This document shows positions 33,677-44,771 of a DNA stretch of 64,000 bases, in pieces. Under the pieces are notes generated by a model. It was not told where the DNA came from, ran no database searches, and saw only the letters and a program-made list of their open reading frames with translations. Where the stretch lies: contig NW_025407874.1 in assembly GCF_003324165.1 (NCBI RefSeq), forward strand, positions 62,001-126,000, in the 5' to 3' direction. This stretch comes from Naegleria lovaniensis (lineage: Eukaryota; Heterolobosea; Eutetramitea; Acrasida; Naegleriidae). The position numbers and the translations under genes are program-made. The stretch's first letter is position 1. Every line of letters starts with the position of its first letter.

Positions 33677-33864
33677 TTTTTTTGTTCTTGTGTGATTAGC
33701 GGCAATCCATCATTCAAATTGTTGATTCTTTTTTCGTGAATTCTGGAGATTCTCCCCAGGTGTAACACTCTATTTCGATTGACCGGCACGGACAACTCCA
33801 TGAACAACAATGCACGATTTTAATCAAGATCCAACGCTCGAATAATTCCCACTGATGCGTTCGA

Positions 33865-34971
33865 TCAAACATTTGGGTAGAGTAAAAACTCTGGATTTGG
33901 TTCCACTTCCTTAAACTTGTCGATACTCAAAGCATGATCTTTTGATTGGAAGGTTGATTTGAATAATAATTTGTCACACTCCTCTGGATTTTGCTTTCTC
34001 ATTTCAAGACACCGTTTCAGTAATTTTCTTGCATGTTCTTGAACTGGCGCAAGAGATTCATATTTGAAATAAACGTCCAGTGGAACCCATTGACAAAGGT
34101 CTATCTCTGTGGGGCATGCTGAAATTGCTTTCTTATGCTCTTGTGATTTGGGTTCCAATAAACAAATATAGTAAATATCTGGATTGTCAAACCTGAATGC
34201 TTTCTTATACCTAAATCCTAAAATTCCTTTAAAATTGGTTTCAACATTGGTCTCTTCTCTAACTTCCCTACATACACCTTCTTCAATAAATTCATGGTGA
34301 TCCAATTGGCCTCCAGGAAACTTGTATGGTTTCATATGTGACGGTAACAGATTAATCTTTTCGGTAATGATTAAAATTTCTTCCTTTTCAAAATCAACTA
34401 CACATCCACCCACTCCTACATAATGCTGACAATATGGCGGATATGTATTTTTCTCCTCAGAAGCAAGCCATTTATGTAAATAAATATATTCTGGTTTGCA
34501 ATGATGAAATGTAAATCCAAACTTTTTCAAACAAATCGGAATTAATTCACTGAATTTTGCATCAATTTTCAAGTGTACACTTCTCACTCGACTATTAAAA
34601 TCAATGGATTTTGATGACTTGTTTTGCCAAGCTTGTAATGCTTGTCCTAAAATTGTTTCAAATTCATCAGTACTGGAGATATTGACTTGGCTACCAATTT
34701 CAACTTTAATAGCTCGGTATTGATCAACGATGGATTTTTGGAAAATTTCAGAAAGATTGGTGGGTGTTTCCTTAGGAGAGGTAATTGTGGAAGAAGCAGA
34801 GGCTTCTCCGTGTTTAAAGTGAAACTCTTGCATGATCGCTGCACCGTGTGGTTGCTTTTTCAAGAGCAGATGTTTGTTGCTGTTATGGAATTTAGTAAGA
34901 ACTGAGCTCATAAAGTGGGTTCGGAGTCGACCCAGTTCCACGAATGAATGACAACAAGAACGAGAGAGCAT
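33865..34971 (-). CDS. Nudix hydrolase, NUDT6-like
   Basis: Single exon, 368 residues. Seen: a leader with MLSRSCCHSFVELGRLR that could target mitochondria, a pre-Nudix domain (about 120-185; ending FGFTFHHCKPEYIYLHKWL), and a Nudix fold starting HYVGVGGCVVDFEKEEILII. The box is GGQLDHHEFIEEGVC-REVREETNV, which fits the consensus G-x5-E-x7-REUxEExGU. The pre-Nudix part plus Nudix arrangement is that of NUDT6 and plant NUDT2/7-type proteins, which act on ADP-ribose, NADH or CoA-type substrates; the actual substrate here is unknown. The C-terminal 60 residues are charged and extra to the family core. Confidence 0.85.
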   Translation of the reverse strand: MLSRSCCHSFVELGRLRTHFMSSVLTKFHNSNKHLLLKKQPHGAAIMQEFHFKHGEASASSTITSPKETPTNLSEIFQKSIVDQYRAIKVEIGSQVNISSTDEFETILGQALQAWQNKSSKSIDFNSRVRSVHLKIDAKFSELIPICLKKFGFTFHHCKPEYIYLHKWLASEEKNTYPPYCQHYVGVGGCVVDFEKEEILIITEKINLLPSHMKPYKFPGGQLDHHEFIEEGVCREVREETNVETNFKGILGFRYKKAFRFDNPDIYYICLLEPKSQEHKKAISACPTEIDLCQWVPLDVYFKYESLAPVQEHARKLLKRCLEMRKQNPEECDKLLFKSTFQSKDHALSIDKFKEVEPNPEFLLYPNV

Positions 34972-35115
34972 CCTACAGATACGAATTGAATTTTTTTGTT
35001 GGATCCTCTCGCACTATCGATTTAAAATTTCTTCGCACTCAGCCCTTGTCGAACTCAATTATATTGATTGATTCTCAATTTATTCATAGCACAGCGTTTA
35101 TCTATAGTGCGAAAT

Positions 35116-37449
35116 TTATTGACCTTCCTTAATGATTTTAAATAGTGAACTAATATTGTTGTTTTTGATTGCTTTTCTGCATTCTGCAACTACTCGGTTT
35201 TTAGGTTCTCCAATTCTGAGACGAGCAGCTTTTTGAATCATTTGGTTGACCTCTTTCAAAGCTGCAAGTAGTTGTTCATGATTTGTGCTCCTCTTTTTAT
35301 ATTCACCAATGAGACCCTTGTTAATGCTATATAGCTCATTATACATGGTTCGAACTGATTTCATATCTGCAATAACTCGAGAATCTTCAGCCTTGATCAC
35401 GTATGCCTTAATTAATTGAGAATTATCTGCCATTTCTGCTGTCATCTTTAATCGGTTGGAATTGAATTCTTCCACGTTCTGAGTAATCTTTTCAAACTTG
35501 GCAAACTCCACTGGGAAATCACATTTCGAGTCGAGCTCTTTTATCGAAAGGAATGCACAAATATCTTGAAACAAATCACCTGCAACTTCCATGTCATCAA
35601 CATAGAACGTCATGATGCCATCCTTATACACTAACCTCAATGGAGATCCATCACGTAGACATGTGAATTTAGCGTCAATTACTTCGGCATCTCCTTCCAA
35701 TTTGAAGAGAATGTTAAACGAATCGTTGAGCCACATGATAATTCTCTTGGCCCGTTCATCCAATCTGAAAGAGAGTACGGATTGTGGTGTTTTAAATTGC
35801 TCTCCAGCAGGTATGTACATGGAAAAACGTGGTAATGTATAAGATAATTTGAAAATATGGTATTTGGAACTTTAAAAAAGTGAGAAGAACAACATGTTGG
35901 TACTTGGGTTCATACTTACCCCATGTTAAATCCGACCAGTACTTGAATATTCATTTCAATAGCAGCATTTTTCTCTGGCCGCAAGCTCACCTTGATCTCG
36001 TTCGTTGGATTCTTTGAGTATACCATGCTGCTGTCCGTTTTGAAAAGTTGTTCTGCTGTAATGATGGAAGCTCGAATGATATTTTCAACGTCTGTCTTAA
36101 AAACGATATCTAAACAATTCTCTTGAACATTTGGCTGTAAATGACACTTCACTTTAGAGTCAGATCGGATTAAGGATGAGTCTACTTCTCCGCTTTTAAG
36201 CTTCTTTAAATTCTCTTCATAATTTCTTAACTCGTTGCTTAATTCTTCTCGTTTTTGCAATAGTTTTTCAATAATTTCGTCAGTTGTGGTGTCCTCAATT
36301 TGTTTTGATAAATTTTCTTGAGCTGGTACAAATCCTTTCAAATCGCCTCCAATAGAACAGCAAATTAATTCATCATGGCCATCCATTCGGTAATCTGCTA
36401 CCACCATGCCTGCAATTGCTTCTTTCAAGCTGTCCTTGTAAATGAGGCGACCATCGTCTTGTTTTCTCACTTCAACTTTTCCACTTTCGTAGCCAACAAC
36501 CAAGTCAGTTACACCATCATTCACAATATCAAATCCAACAATAGAATTAATTTGACTCTTTGATTTGTTTCTCCATACTCTGGTACTGCCTTGATAGATA
36601 CCATACGAATTATTTGAAGTTCCAAAAGCAAATTTTCCGCCTTTAAGGTTGCACAATTCTTTTACAGCAGCTGTTTCTTTGCACTCTGCAATCATTGATT
36701 CGTCTTGATACATATAAATTACATAATCGTCGGATCCCACCAATAATTCATTTTCATTATCGCCGTTAATGTCTGCTAAACAGAGAGCAGTGACATCACC
36801 TCCAGCTGTCGTCCAATACTGTTCTTCTCCCTCTCCATCATAACCTTGTATGGAGCAGTTTCCTCCTACAAAAACAAGAGGATTTGCACCTGCTCCAAGT
36901 TTTCCGAATGTCATTCGATTGACACCGTCTGAAACATCTCTATAATAAATATCGGAATTTGAATCAACATTGTATGCCATGATATTCGTTTGAGTTCCAA
37001 TCATGAGCGTTTCTCGTTTTGTATTGGGTTTAAAAGCTCCAGATGCCAAACATTTCACGTCCTTATTGACATTTAAAAAAGTTACTATTTGATGTTATCA
37101 CATTATTTCATGTGATGCCAGTAGAAGTATTGAATAATCAACGATCAAAAATGTAGGAAATAAATTTCAATCCTCAATCATCAAAATACTGTTTATGCAA
37201 CATGACTTACATTGAGATCCGAGACTCTGTTCATGAGGATTATGCACTAAAACCTTTCCAGAGCTTGTTCCCGAAGCCAAACAAGGTCTATTGCCATCAA
37301 CTGCAGATCAAAATCATCAACCATAACACCATGTGTTGTATAAGGATGATACACCATAAAAACCATGACCATTACTTACACTTTCCGACGGTCACTGTAC
37401 CTCTCGTGATGGGATGTCCCAAATTCACCTGAAACGTTGGATTTAGCAT
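35116..37449 (-). CDS. BBS2: BBSome subunit BBS2
   Basis: Four exons: 37449-37380, 37300-37211, 37084-35920 and 35869-35116, 692 residues (human BBS2 is 721). Junctions keep the frame and restore known BBS2 sequence: VGKFDGNRPCLASGTSSG, LGSQLTFLNVNKDVKCL and SKYHIFKLSYTLPRFSMYI. BBS2 is a core subunit of the BBSome, the coat that carries membrane proteins in and out of cilia. Seen: N-terminal beta-propeller with GGNCSIQGYDGEG, GDNENELLVGSDDY and DYRMDGHDELICCS, a short coiled coil (about 320-355), the gamma-adaptin-like domain, and the C-terminal helical part with AARLRIGEPKNRVVAECR and NNISSLFKII. All expected regions are present. A GCGCGC motif lies about 35 bp upstream of the ATG. Confidence 0.96.
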
Positions 37450-37481
37450 GGTGGTTTATATTGAAATTTTTTTTGTATATC

Positions 37482-37494
37482 AAAGCGCGCAAAA
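37482..37494. promoter_or_regulatory. GCGCGC motif upstream of BBS2
   Basis: AAAGCGCGCAAAA lies 33-45 bp before the BBS2 ATG (minus strand), in otherwise AT-rich DNA. TTTTGCGCGCTTT fits E2F/DP-type consensus TTTSGCGC. Related motifs precede the CCDC112-like gene. Role is inferred only. Confidence 0.35.
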
Positions 37495-37533
37495 ATCATT
37501 TAAAATCTCTTGATGATGATGATGATGAAAACT

Positions 37534-38822
37534 TCACAACACGACCTTCCAACCATTCTCTTCATTCAAGGTATTGATCATTTCCTTTTCCTCCTCACTC
37601 AATTTGTTTTGCCATAAATTCAATGATCGTAAATTGGGTCTCAACAATTTACTTTCCATTAATGCTGTCGCTCCTACGAGTGTAACGTTACAACGAGACA
37701 AATTGAGATGTTTTAAATTGGACATGAATACACTCGATGCAATCTCGTATACACCTTCGTCTCCAATGCAGCTTCTTACACATGAAAGAGTGGTCAATTT
37801 GGACATGTGTGAACATTGTGTCACAAATTTCAATCCTTCGTCCTTCACATGAGTTTTTCCAATTTTGAGATGTGTTAAATTTGTAATGGTGGAACTTATA
37901 TCAGAAAGGGCTTTCATAGATTCATTTCCAATGGATGTCCCTTCAAGATCGAGATAGGTTAAGTGTTTCATTGAATCTCTCTGTGTAAGTAAAACAATGG
38001 AGGAGTCACGAATGTAGGGATTGTAAGAAATGGTTAATGCTTTCAAATAAGGTATGTATTTGGAGCTTGTCAAATACTGTATTCCATTAAAAGCAATATT
38101 ATTGTACGACAAATCAAGTCGAGTCAATTTTGAACTATCTTCGTTCGAATTCTGAAACATTGCTTGAATTCTATACTCATCGATTTGATTTCCAGATAAA
38201 TTCAAGCATTCCAAATTTTTGACAATTTCACTCTCGGTCACAAATGATAAACTAGTTCTCGACGAAGTGTCAAATGCCCATCCGACCATTTTTAGACTTT
38301 TCAAATTTTTCAGAACAGAACTGTTCAATAATACTTTCATTCCATCCTCATTCATAGCAAATGAAATATCTAGGTATGTCAAATTTTGCAAACTCTCACA
38401 TTGTGAAACAAGTTGAACAGACTCTGAAGACATGGCATTAATACTCGAGAGATCTAATTGACAAGAGTTTGTAATTTGTGTTTTGAATGATCAAAAATGA
38501 TTCGAAAGATTTCTGTCGATAATCGATTGTGTGATAAATCCAAAGTGGAAATGCGTTGAATATTTTCACAATTTTTAAAATTGTAAATGTGTTGATCCGA
38601 TGATGATGATAAATCAATTTGAAATTCAATCGTTTGTGAAATACGAAGAAACCTCTTGGATACTATCATACACTTTGTAAGAATAACACTAGTTGGAAGA
38701 AATTGTAAAATATGAAAAATCATATCATCAGGAACATGACCGATTGGATGGTTTGTGTGATCCAGATCTGTTGGTTGTAGCATTTTTTTTCCATTTGCCA
38801 AATTTGTTTTGACTGTTGGCAT
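37534..38822 (-). CDS. F-box / leucine-rich repeat protein
   Basis: About 429 residues in two frames, 38822-38454 and 38433-37534, meeting near 38471-38477 at an A run one base short. The joined reading passes smoothly from the F-box part into the first repeats (..ITNSCQLDLSSINAMSSES). Seen: an F-box (about 28-65: HVPDDMIFHILQFLPTSVI, VSKRFLRIS) and about nine LRRs of the type LTYLDLEGTSIGNESMKAL and LKHLNLSRCNVTLVGATAL. Likely an SCF substrate adaptor. An in-frame ATG at 38783 has the A-run context and may be the real start. Head-to-head with the CCDC112-like gene, 130 bp between starts. Confidence 0.8.
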
Positions 38823-38917
38823 TACATTGAACTGAACTTTCAGAAGATGAATTCTTTACACAATCAAGATCAAAGAACGACGCTAAATTAAAAATTGGCA
38901 AAGGCTGTCACCAATCC

Positions 38918-38950
38918 TTTGCGCCGTTTTGTAATTTTTAGCGCCAAAAA
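38918..38950. promoter_or_regulatory. Paired GCGCC motifs in a bidirectional promoter
   Basis: TTTGCGCC at 38918-38925 and TTTTTAGCGCCAAAAA at 38935-38950, the second directly before the CCDC112-like ATG at 38953. Both resemble E2F/DP sites (TTTGGCGC on one strand). The 130-bp spacer also serves the F-box/LRR gene on the other strand. Confidence 0.35.
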
Positions 38951-38952
38951 AA

Positions 38953-40628
38953 ATGAAATCCGTCCAAGCCAATAAACAAGCTCGAACACTTTGGCTGAGT
39001 CAGTACAAGGCCCTCAAATCAAAGTACGTATTCATGATGATAATGTTCTTATCTGACATTGATCCGATGGAATGTTGTACAATATTCGGTTCCAATCGTT
39101 TAGAGAAGAAAATTATCGGAGGGATTTGGCTCATCATTTCATCAATAACCCAGATTGAGTGATATGAAAGACTTTTTCAATGAAATTCAATGTACAGAAG
39201 GCCTCCAAAGGCAAAAACAGTTAGAAGAGAGAAAAGAATGCTTGGAAGATATTCAAGATATCAGTAAACGAGTTTCATCTCTCAAACGAATGACTGTTGA
39301 AAGTAAAACCATACCTCAAGAAAACACAAGTCCTGAACAACAGGAAGAATTTTTGAACCGAATACAATCCGTTATGGAACGAATTGAAAAACAATGTATA
39401 GTATTTAAACAAACCCGAAGGCAAATGCTTCAAACTCTCAACACAGAGGAAAAGATTTTAATGAAAGAAATTACAAGTTTTGAAGGACTCATTGATGATC
39501 CCGATTGGCTTAAGGAAAAGGAGGAACCTGAGAGTATCTTTACAAACCCAGAGAAAATGAAGGCGGTTAAGCAATATATTGAGCAGAGAGAAAATTTGCG
39601 TGTGCCCATGGAAGTTATTGATTATGATGTAAGTGTCATGCAAAAATTATCACAAATAGGTTCTTCTTACACTTGAATGTCTTTCTGATTTTTTCTTCAT
39701 CGTTGACGTTGTGGACTTTTATTCTCTCATAACACAATAGAACTATGTGGCACAACATGGAGGTCTCACAGGAGGATGGGACGCAGAAGATCACACTCTT
39801 TTTGTTAAACTAAAAACGAAATATCCAGATCCACAACTATTTATTTCAAAAGCAGTGGAAGAAATTAAAACTCACAGCATTATTGAGATACAGGAACATG
39901 ACGAATTTTACAAGAATTTAATGATACTGCAAAATCAAAAGAAAACAGCAATCCAGCGATGGAAAGAAGAAAAGAAGAAGAAGAAAGAGGAACAAATTGA
40001 AATTGAAGAACAAGACAAAGTGAAATTGTTGGAAAAGGAGGAAGAAGAGAGACAGAAAGAAGCACAACGACAAAAACAACTCACCAAAATTAAGCTTCAA
40101 ACATGGAAAATAGAAAAGGAACGACTAGAGAAGGAAAAACAAGAACTTGAGGAACGCGAAAAACAAGAAAAACTCAACAAGCAAAAAGAGGAGGAACGAA
40201 GATATCGAGAAGTAACCAAATTGCACTTAGAGAGCTACAAACAACTTAAAGAAATTAAGCAAAAAGAAAAGCAGAAAGTTCTTGTGGAAGAGCTCTCTAA
40301 AAAAACACGCCCTCCTTCACCGGCAGAATTGGCAAGGGTAAGAGAACGAGAGGAGCAGTACGTGAAGAAAGCACTGGAACGAAAATTAAAACGGGAACAG
40401 GAAGCAAAGGAGAAGGAAGAACGACTTTCAAAGCTTAAAGAGAAAGTTAAGGTTGAAGTTGAATCGGATGCAACTCGTCTCCTTAAGCCAACACAAGCTC
40501 AATTCAATAGAGAAGTAGAGATACGAGAATATATGGCTCAACCTAAAGATGAAGGCTCAGGAAGAAGACCCATAGCCTGCGACGTCCGAATGATTTCACA
40601 CAAAACAATACCGAGTTGGAGAAAGTAA
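38953..40628 (+). CDS. CCDC112: CCDC112-like coiled-coil protein (centriolar satellite/cilium)
   Basis: Three exons, 38953-39023, 39154-39628 and 39741-40628, 477 residues. Introns GTACGT..CCCAG and GTAAGT..AATAG keep the frame (KALKSKLSDMKDFFNE; VIDYDNYVAQHGGLTGGW). Seen: an N-terminal coiled coil, the conserved signature HGGLTGGWDAEDHTLFVKLK (compare GPTGGWD.YDH in CCDC112/CCDC148), and a very long Lys/Glu/Gln helix (about 255-425) ending in RMISHKTIPSWRK. In animals CCDC112 sits at centriolar satellites and supports cilium formation. The presence beside BBS2 agrees with a flagellate stage, but the two are not co-transcribed. Confidence 0.8.
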
Positions 40629-41006
40629 AACAAGTGGAACTCAAATAGTCGAACGCAACTCTTGTGCTAATATTGTCACTGAATTCCAAAGAGCTAGGAT
40701 GGTATTTACAAAAATTACTTCCCATCCAGCTTAAGGATTATTGTTTCAATTAAAAAAACGCTAGTTTATAATTGTAAAAGCATAAATGGTGGAGGGAAAC
40801 GGAGGTAAGTTACAAAACTATTGTGTGGTTCAGAAATGCATGCTGTTGTTTGAGAGCAGCAGTGATGGAAGTGTGATTGATGTGGAGTTATGATAATGGC
40901 AGTAGTGGTGTGTATGGAACTTATTAAGGATAAGTGGTAGCTAGCGAGCTAGGTGAACTTGAGTGGTAAATAATATCAAGAACGAATCGGTTCGGGCATT
41001 GTTTTT
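40629..41006. other. Intergenic between convergent genes
   Basis: 378 bp between the 3' ends of the CCDC112-like and CK2 beta genes. Purine/GT-rich in its second half (around 40850-40960) compared with the AT-rich surroundings. No open frame, RNA gene or repeat identified. Confidence 0.5.
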
Positions 41007-41732
41007 CTAAAAATCGGCTTTCGATGCTGAACCATTCTCTTCTTTTTGTTCTTGGCCCTCTCCTTCTTTTGGTTCTTCTTGTCTTAATGCTCGGACATTG
41101 TAATTCTTGTATCCATAGACTTTAAAACCATAAATTTTAGGAACGTAAACCTCTGTTGGTGGCTTTGGAATCAAATTGTCGTATTGAATCAAAAACAAGT
41201 GAGGGAATGTTGTTCCCCAGTATGCTCCATCAATGCCTCTGTGTCTGCTTGACCTAGGATAATAAATATCATTGCATCTAGGACAATAGATTTTCACTGA
41301 TGATTCCCTAATATTATCGGACTGACCAACAGGAAGAACAGCTTGTCCTTGGCAGTGCACACGAGGACATCTTCCGAAATGGACCTGCCTAAACTTTTCT
41401 TCCATCAGAGCCAAGCCTCGGTTTGTGAGAATGAATCTTGCATGTATCAGTCCATAGAGTGTGTCTGCTGCAGATTCAACCAATTGTTGCTGCTCCTCTG
41501 TTAATTCTTCATCCATTGGGGACTCCAAATCAAGAATCATATCAAGGGCATAATCGAAAAAAGGCACTTCGTTTTGCAATCCACAAAGATTAAAATCGTC
41601 CTGAATATAGTCTTCATCGACTTCACAAAAAAACTCGTGTCCTTTTAGTGTGCAAAACCAAGAAATCCAAGATATTTCTTCTTCTTCATCCTCGTACTCT
41701 TCATCTGATGCAGGTGTTCTTCTATCGCTCAT
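41007..41732 (-). CDS. CSNK2B: Casein kinase II regulatory (beta) subunit
   Basis: Single exon, 241 residues. CK2 beta dimerises through a zinc ribbon and docks two catalytic alpha subunits of the constitutive Ser/Thr kinase. Seen: the family start [20 protein letters not shown] with DDFNLCGL, an acidic N terminus, the zinc ligands in [11 protein letters not shown] and [10 protein letters not shown], and the alpha-binding [11 protein letters not shown]. All four zinc cysteines are present. The C-terminal tail is rich in Glu and Gln and somewhat longer than in animals. An acidic loop typical of the polyamine-binding site is replaced by [13 protein letters not shown]. Confidence 0.96.
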   Translation of the reverse strand: MSDRRTPASDEEYEDEEEEISWISWFCTLKGHEFFCEVDEDYIQDDFNLCGLQNEVPFFDYALDMILDLESPMDEELTEEQQQLVESAADTLYGLIHARFILTNRGLALMEEKFRQVHFGRCPRVHCQGQAVLPVGQSDNIRESSVKIYCPRCNDIYYPRSSRHRGIDGAYWGTTFPHLFLIQYDNLIPKPPTEVYVPKIYGFKVYGYKNYNVRALRQEEPKEGEGQEQKEENGSASKADF

Positions 41733-42249
41733 TTTGTTGTTGTTGTAGTGTATGAGTGTTTGTATGGAATTAGAGGTTTTGAAGAATAAAAAACGGATAA
41801 TAATGTGTTATTATTATCGGCTAACAAAGGATGATGAATTGATAATAGTGAGTGGTACAAGAGTTATGTTGTAGCACACGTTGATGATGAAGATGTTACG
41901 AAAATATATCGTTGAATATGAAGACCAACAACAACAATTTAGAGAATATATTGTTCAATGTTGTTGTTTAGTGTGGTAATGATAATAAACAACACAATTG
42001 TTGTACGATGAGAACTGTGTGGGCTACGTTTTTGAGTCTGGTAGTTGGTACACTTCCCTCCTCGTTATTGTTGTTGATGATGAATGAACGACCGCAACAA
42101 GCACAGCCCTTCTGTTATGAATTTTTTTTGTTGGCGCCCAATTGCCATGCACCAGTTTATGAGTCGATCAAACACTTGTTCAGAGGATTAACAAACATCA
42201 ACAGAGGACGTTCCTTAGAGTTTCCAACACATCTTATCATGGTTGTCGT
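41733..42249. other. Intergenic, divergent promoters
   Basis: 517 bp between the starts of CK2 beta and Maf. AT-rich with many TTGTTGTT/ACAACA stretches; one GGCGCC at 42134-42139. An 81-codon frame (42008-42253) with a hydrophobic start overlaps the Maf ATG and is not convincing as a gene. Confidence 0.45.
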
Positions 42250-42920
42250 ATGATCAAGAGTTTCACCACAAAAAAAATGTTGAAACGGCTCTTACAAAAT
42301 CATCATGTCATTCTCGCTTCTCAATCTCCGAGACGAAAGAAAATATTGATAGAGAATGGTGGACTTGAATTTGAGAAGGATTTTGTCATGATTCCATCAT
42401 TATTTGATGAAAAGTCATTGGATAAAAAGAGTTTTCCAACACCGAAAGATTTTGTGATTGAAAATTCGAGATTGAAAGCATTCAACGTGTTTAATGACTT
42501 TAAAAATTTAAAAGAAAATTTAATTGTTATTGGAAGTGATAGTGTTGTGGTATACGAGGAGCACATATTAGAGAAGCCTGTGGATGAAATGGACGCCATT
42601 AACATGCTTCAAATGTTAAGTGGTAATACGCATCGAGTCCTGTCTGGAGTTTCAATTTATATCAAGACAGGAAATCAAGTGGAACAATTAGTCACATTTG
42701 CAGCAGAGACAAAAGTATTATTTGACACTCTTACTTTGGATCATATTAAAGAATACATTGAACGGGAGAGCCATTTGATAAGGCAGGTGCCTATGGAATT
42801 CAGGATTTAGGCGCTGCTTTTGTGAAATCCATTGAAGGAGATTACCATACAGTGATGGGCCTACCATATCAACTTCTCTACACACATTTACGAAAAGCTT
42901 TGTCAAACTCTGACCAATAA
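42250..42920 (+). CDS. Maf-like nucleotide pyrophosphatase
   Basis: About 223 residues. Maf proteins are house-cleaning pyrophosphatases that hydrolyse dTTP, UTP or modified nucleoside triphosphates. Seen: [13 protein letters not shown] (the SxSPRR signature), [18 protein letters not shown] (catalytic Asp and Lys-Pro), and [16 protein letters not shown]. The open frame stops at 42810 in non-family sequence. The expected [17 protein letters not shown] and [17 protein letters not shown] follow in a neighbouring frame to a TAA at 42918. The frame changes near 42760-42763 at an AA pair with one base short. With that allowance the gene is complete. Start at 42250 or at an in-frame ATG near 42280. 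Confidence 0.88.
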
Positions 42921-43410
42921 TTATTCTTAATTAGTGCACATTTATGATATAAATACAGCGTATTCGAAAGACAACAAGTGATAGAGTTATTCCGTGAGCG
43001 TTTTCACCAAACCAACTCGAAATATTGCTTAAAAGATGAATTTGATGAATATAGAATTTAAGAAGGAACTGTTGGACCATTAACAAAAAGGTGAAAAGAC
43101 CACTAGAAATAGAATTTCAACACATACCTATTTTCCTTGCTTAGATACAATTCTGTAACGTCACCTGCCAGCCCACACAGTTTTTGGAAAGGTTATTGTC
43201 ATGCCCTTCATAATAATCATGCTCTGCTGTTTTTACATATACAATATTTGTGCTTATCTTTAAGGTATTTGTTCCTGACTCTACGTAAAATAGGGATGAC
43301 ATCACATGGGAGTCGGACAACTCCAGGATCTATAGAATTCATCATTCAAAGATGATTCAACAGGTTCATGCTGAACTTGATGGGAATGAGGTGCATCATC
43401 ATTTGAAAAA
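42921..43410. other. Intergenic, no gene seen
   Basis: 490 bp between co-directional genes. The longest open frame (43137-43355) has no protein-like features. No repeat or RNA seen. Confidence 0.5.
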
Positions 43411-44545
43411 ATGCTTGAAAAGCTTTCCGACGAAGTCATTGGTCAAATCTTGTCCTATGGGTCGTTGTATGAATTCAAAAGCCTCTCGTTATTGAACAAG
43501 GAATTTCATCAGCGTCACTTTGAGGATGAAAACTCGATCGTGATTCTAGAATTTTTATCTTTTATTATTGGAAAGGAATTCCCTCATGCAGCAACATGAT
43601 CACCATAAACGTGTTTGGATAGAGTTGGAAACATTCAAAGAATACGTAAGCAAGCATGCTTTGCTCAAACGAAAACGCAACGTTAAGGAGATTGAACATG
43701 AAACTACATATCTTGACTGTTTAAAAGTCATTAGTTATGAGAATGGTTGTTGGATTGAACATTTGAAAAGCAAATCATATTCAGAGATGGATACCTTTCA
43801 ATATTCACCAGCTGTAAAAGAGAGGGCATTAACCACGCGTTTTGAAGGAAGCCATATTCATGATCAATTGCTTGAAAATATGGGTTTTACTTGTGAAATG
43901 TGGGTATCTTTCTCTCAACATTCGTTTTTCCCTGTGCTTTGTACGATTAGTGACGTGAACTGGACCAATGGTTTTGGCTTATTTGAATATTCGAATAACA
44001 GCATGGAAATATCAGACACCATTAATTGGTTTATTCATGATTGGTATGTCGAGGATAAATATTTTGTGACAACACCCATTCCTTCTACTAACGAATGGGT
44101 ACACTATGCAGGTACTTTTGATTTGACCACGTGTGTTGCTTCTCTATACGTCAATGGAAAGTTGGTAAATCAAAAAACGATCCCTGATCATGGCTTGGAG
44201 CTAAATGAGTCCATGCAAATGGTCATTGGGTACTCTGATTATTGCAACGATATTGGTTATCATGTCATTGGAGAATACACAGACATTCGAGTGTGGAATG
44301 TTTGTAGAACTCAAGAGCAAATACAATCCACTATGAATCGAAGAATTTTCAAATATAATTTCGACAGAAAGACAAATCTCGAACACTTGATATTCAACTA
44401 TTATCCAGACCCAATATTGGACACTCGCAAATGTATTAAGAATAAGGCGCCCAATCCCAAGTATCAGTCCAAAGAATATGACGCTGAGTGTGAATGGAGT
44501 GTGGTGTGTCAACCCATAGCTTGCGTCACACATATTAAGCAGTAA
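43411..44545 (+). CDS. F-box protein with LamG/concanavalin-like domain
   Basis: About 377 residues in two frames, 43411-43599 and 43568-44545. Seen: an N-terminal F-box (LEKLSDEVIGQILSYGSLYE, LSLLNKEFHQRHF) and, from about residue 135, a jelly-roll of the LamG-like/concanavalin type: FTCEMWVSFSQHSF, TNEWVHYAGTFDLTTCVASL, YVNGKLVNQKTIPDHG and YTDIRVWNVCRTQEQIQSTM. The last motif (DIRVWNxxRTxxEI) is diagnostic of LamGL domains. The combination suggests an SCF adaptor that reads a glycan or a folded protein surface. The frame changes near 43571-43577 at an A run. This is one of the two places where one base too many (or two too few) fits. Confidence 0.75.
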
Positions 44546-44609
44546 TCTTTTATTACATTATATTTCTATGACTAGATCCAGTCATAGACACCAATAACAT
44601 CAATAACAT

Positions 44610-44623
44610 TATATATATATATA
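44610..44623. repeat. Short AT microsatellite
   Basis: A run of seven TA units in the spacer after the F-box/LamG gene. No other significance seen. Confidence 0.8.
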
Positions 44624-44771
44624 AATAATGATTATGATTTTGGTCAAACCTATTCTTATCGTTGTGTGCTGTTTTTCAAAGACTGACTCTCCATTTCGAA
44701 ATGCTTTTGAGATTTGGTGAGGTTGGGATTAATTCCCAACAACGAGAATAAATTCGAAAAAAGTTTCAAAA

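Noticed and set aside
33865-37449. Operon-like grouping of co-directional minus-strand genes
   Set aside because: Each gene has its own introns, leader and spacer, functions are unrelated, and no trans-splicing signal is visible.
42008-42253. 81-codon frame with a hydrophobic start before Maf
   Set aside because: It ends inside the Maf start codon, lies in the promoter interval, and has no domain; probably chance.
43137-43355. 72-codon frame in the Maf to F-box/LamG spacer
   Set aside because: No domain, no A-run start context, composition typical of noncoding DNA.
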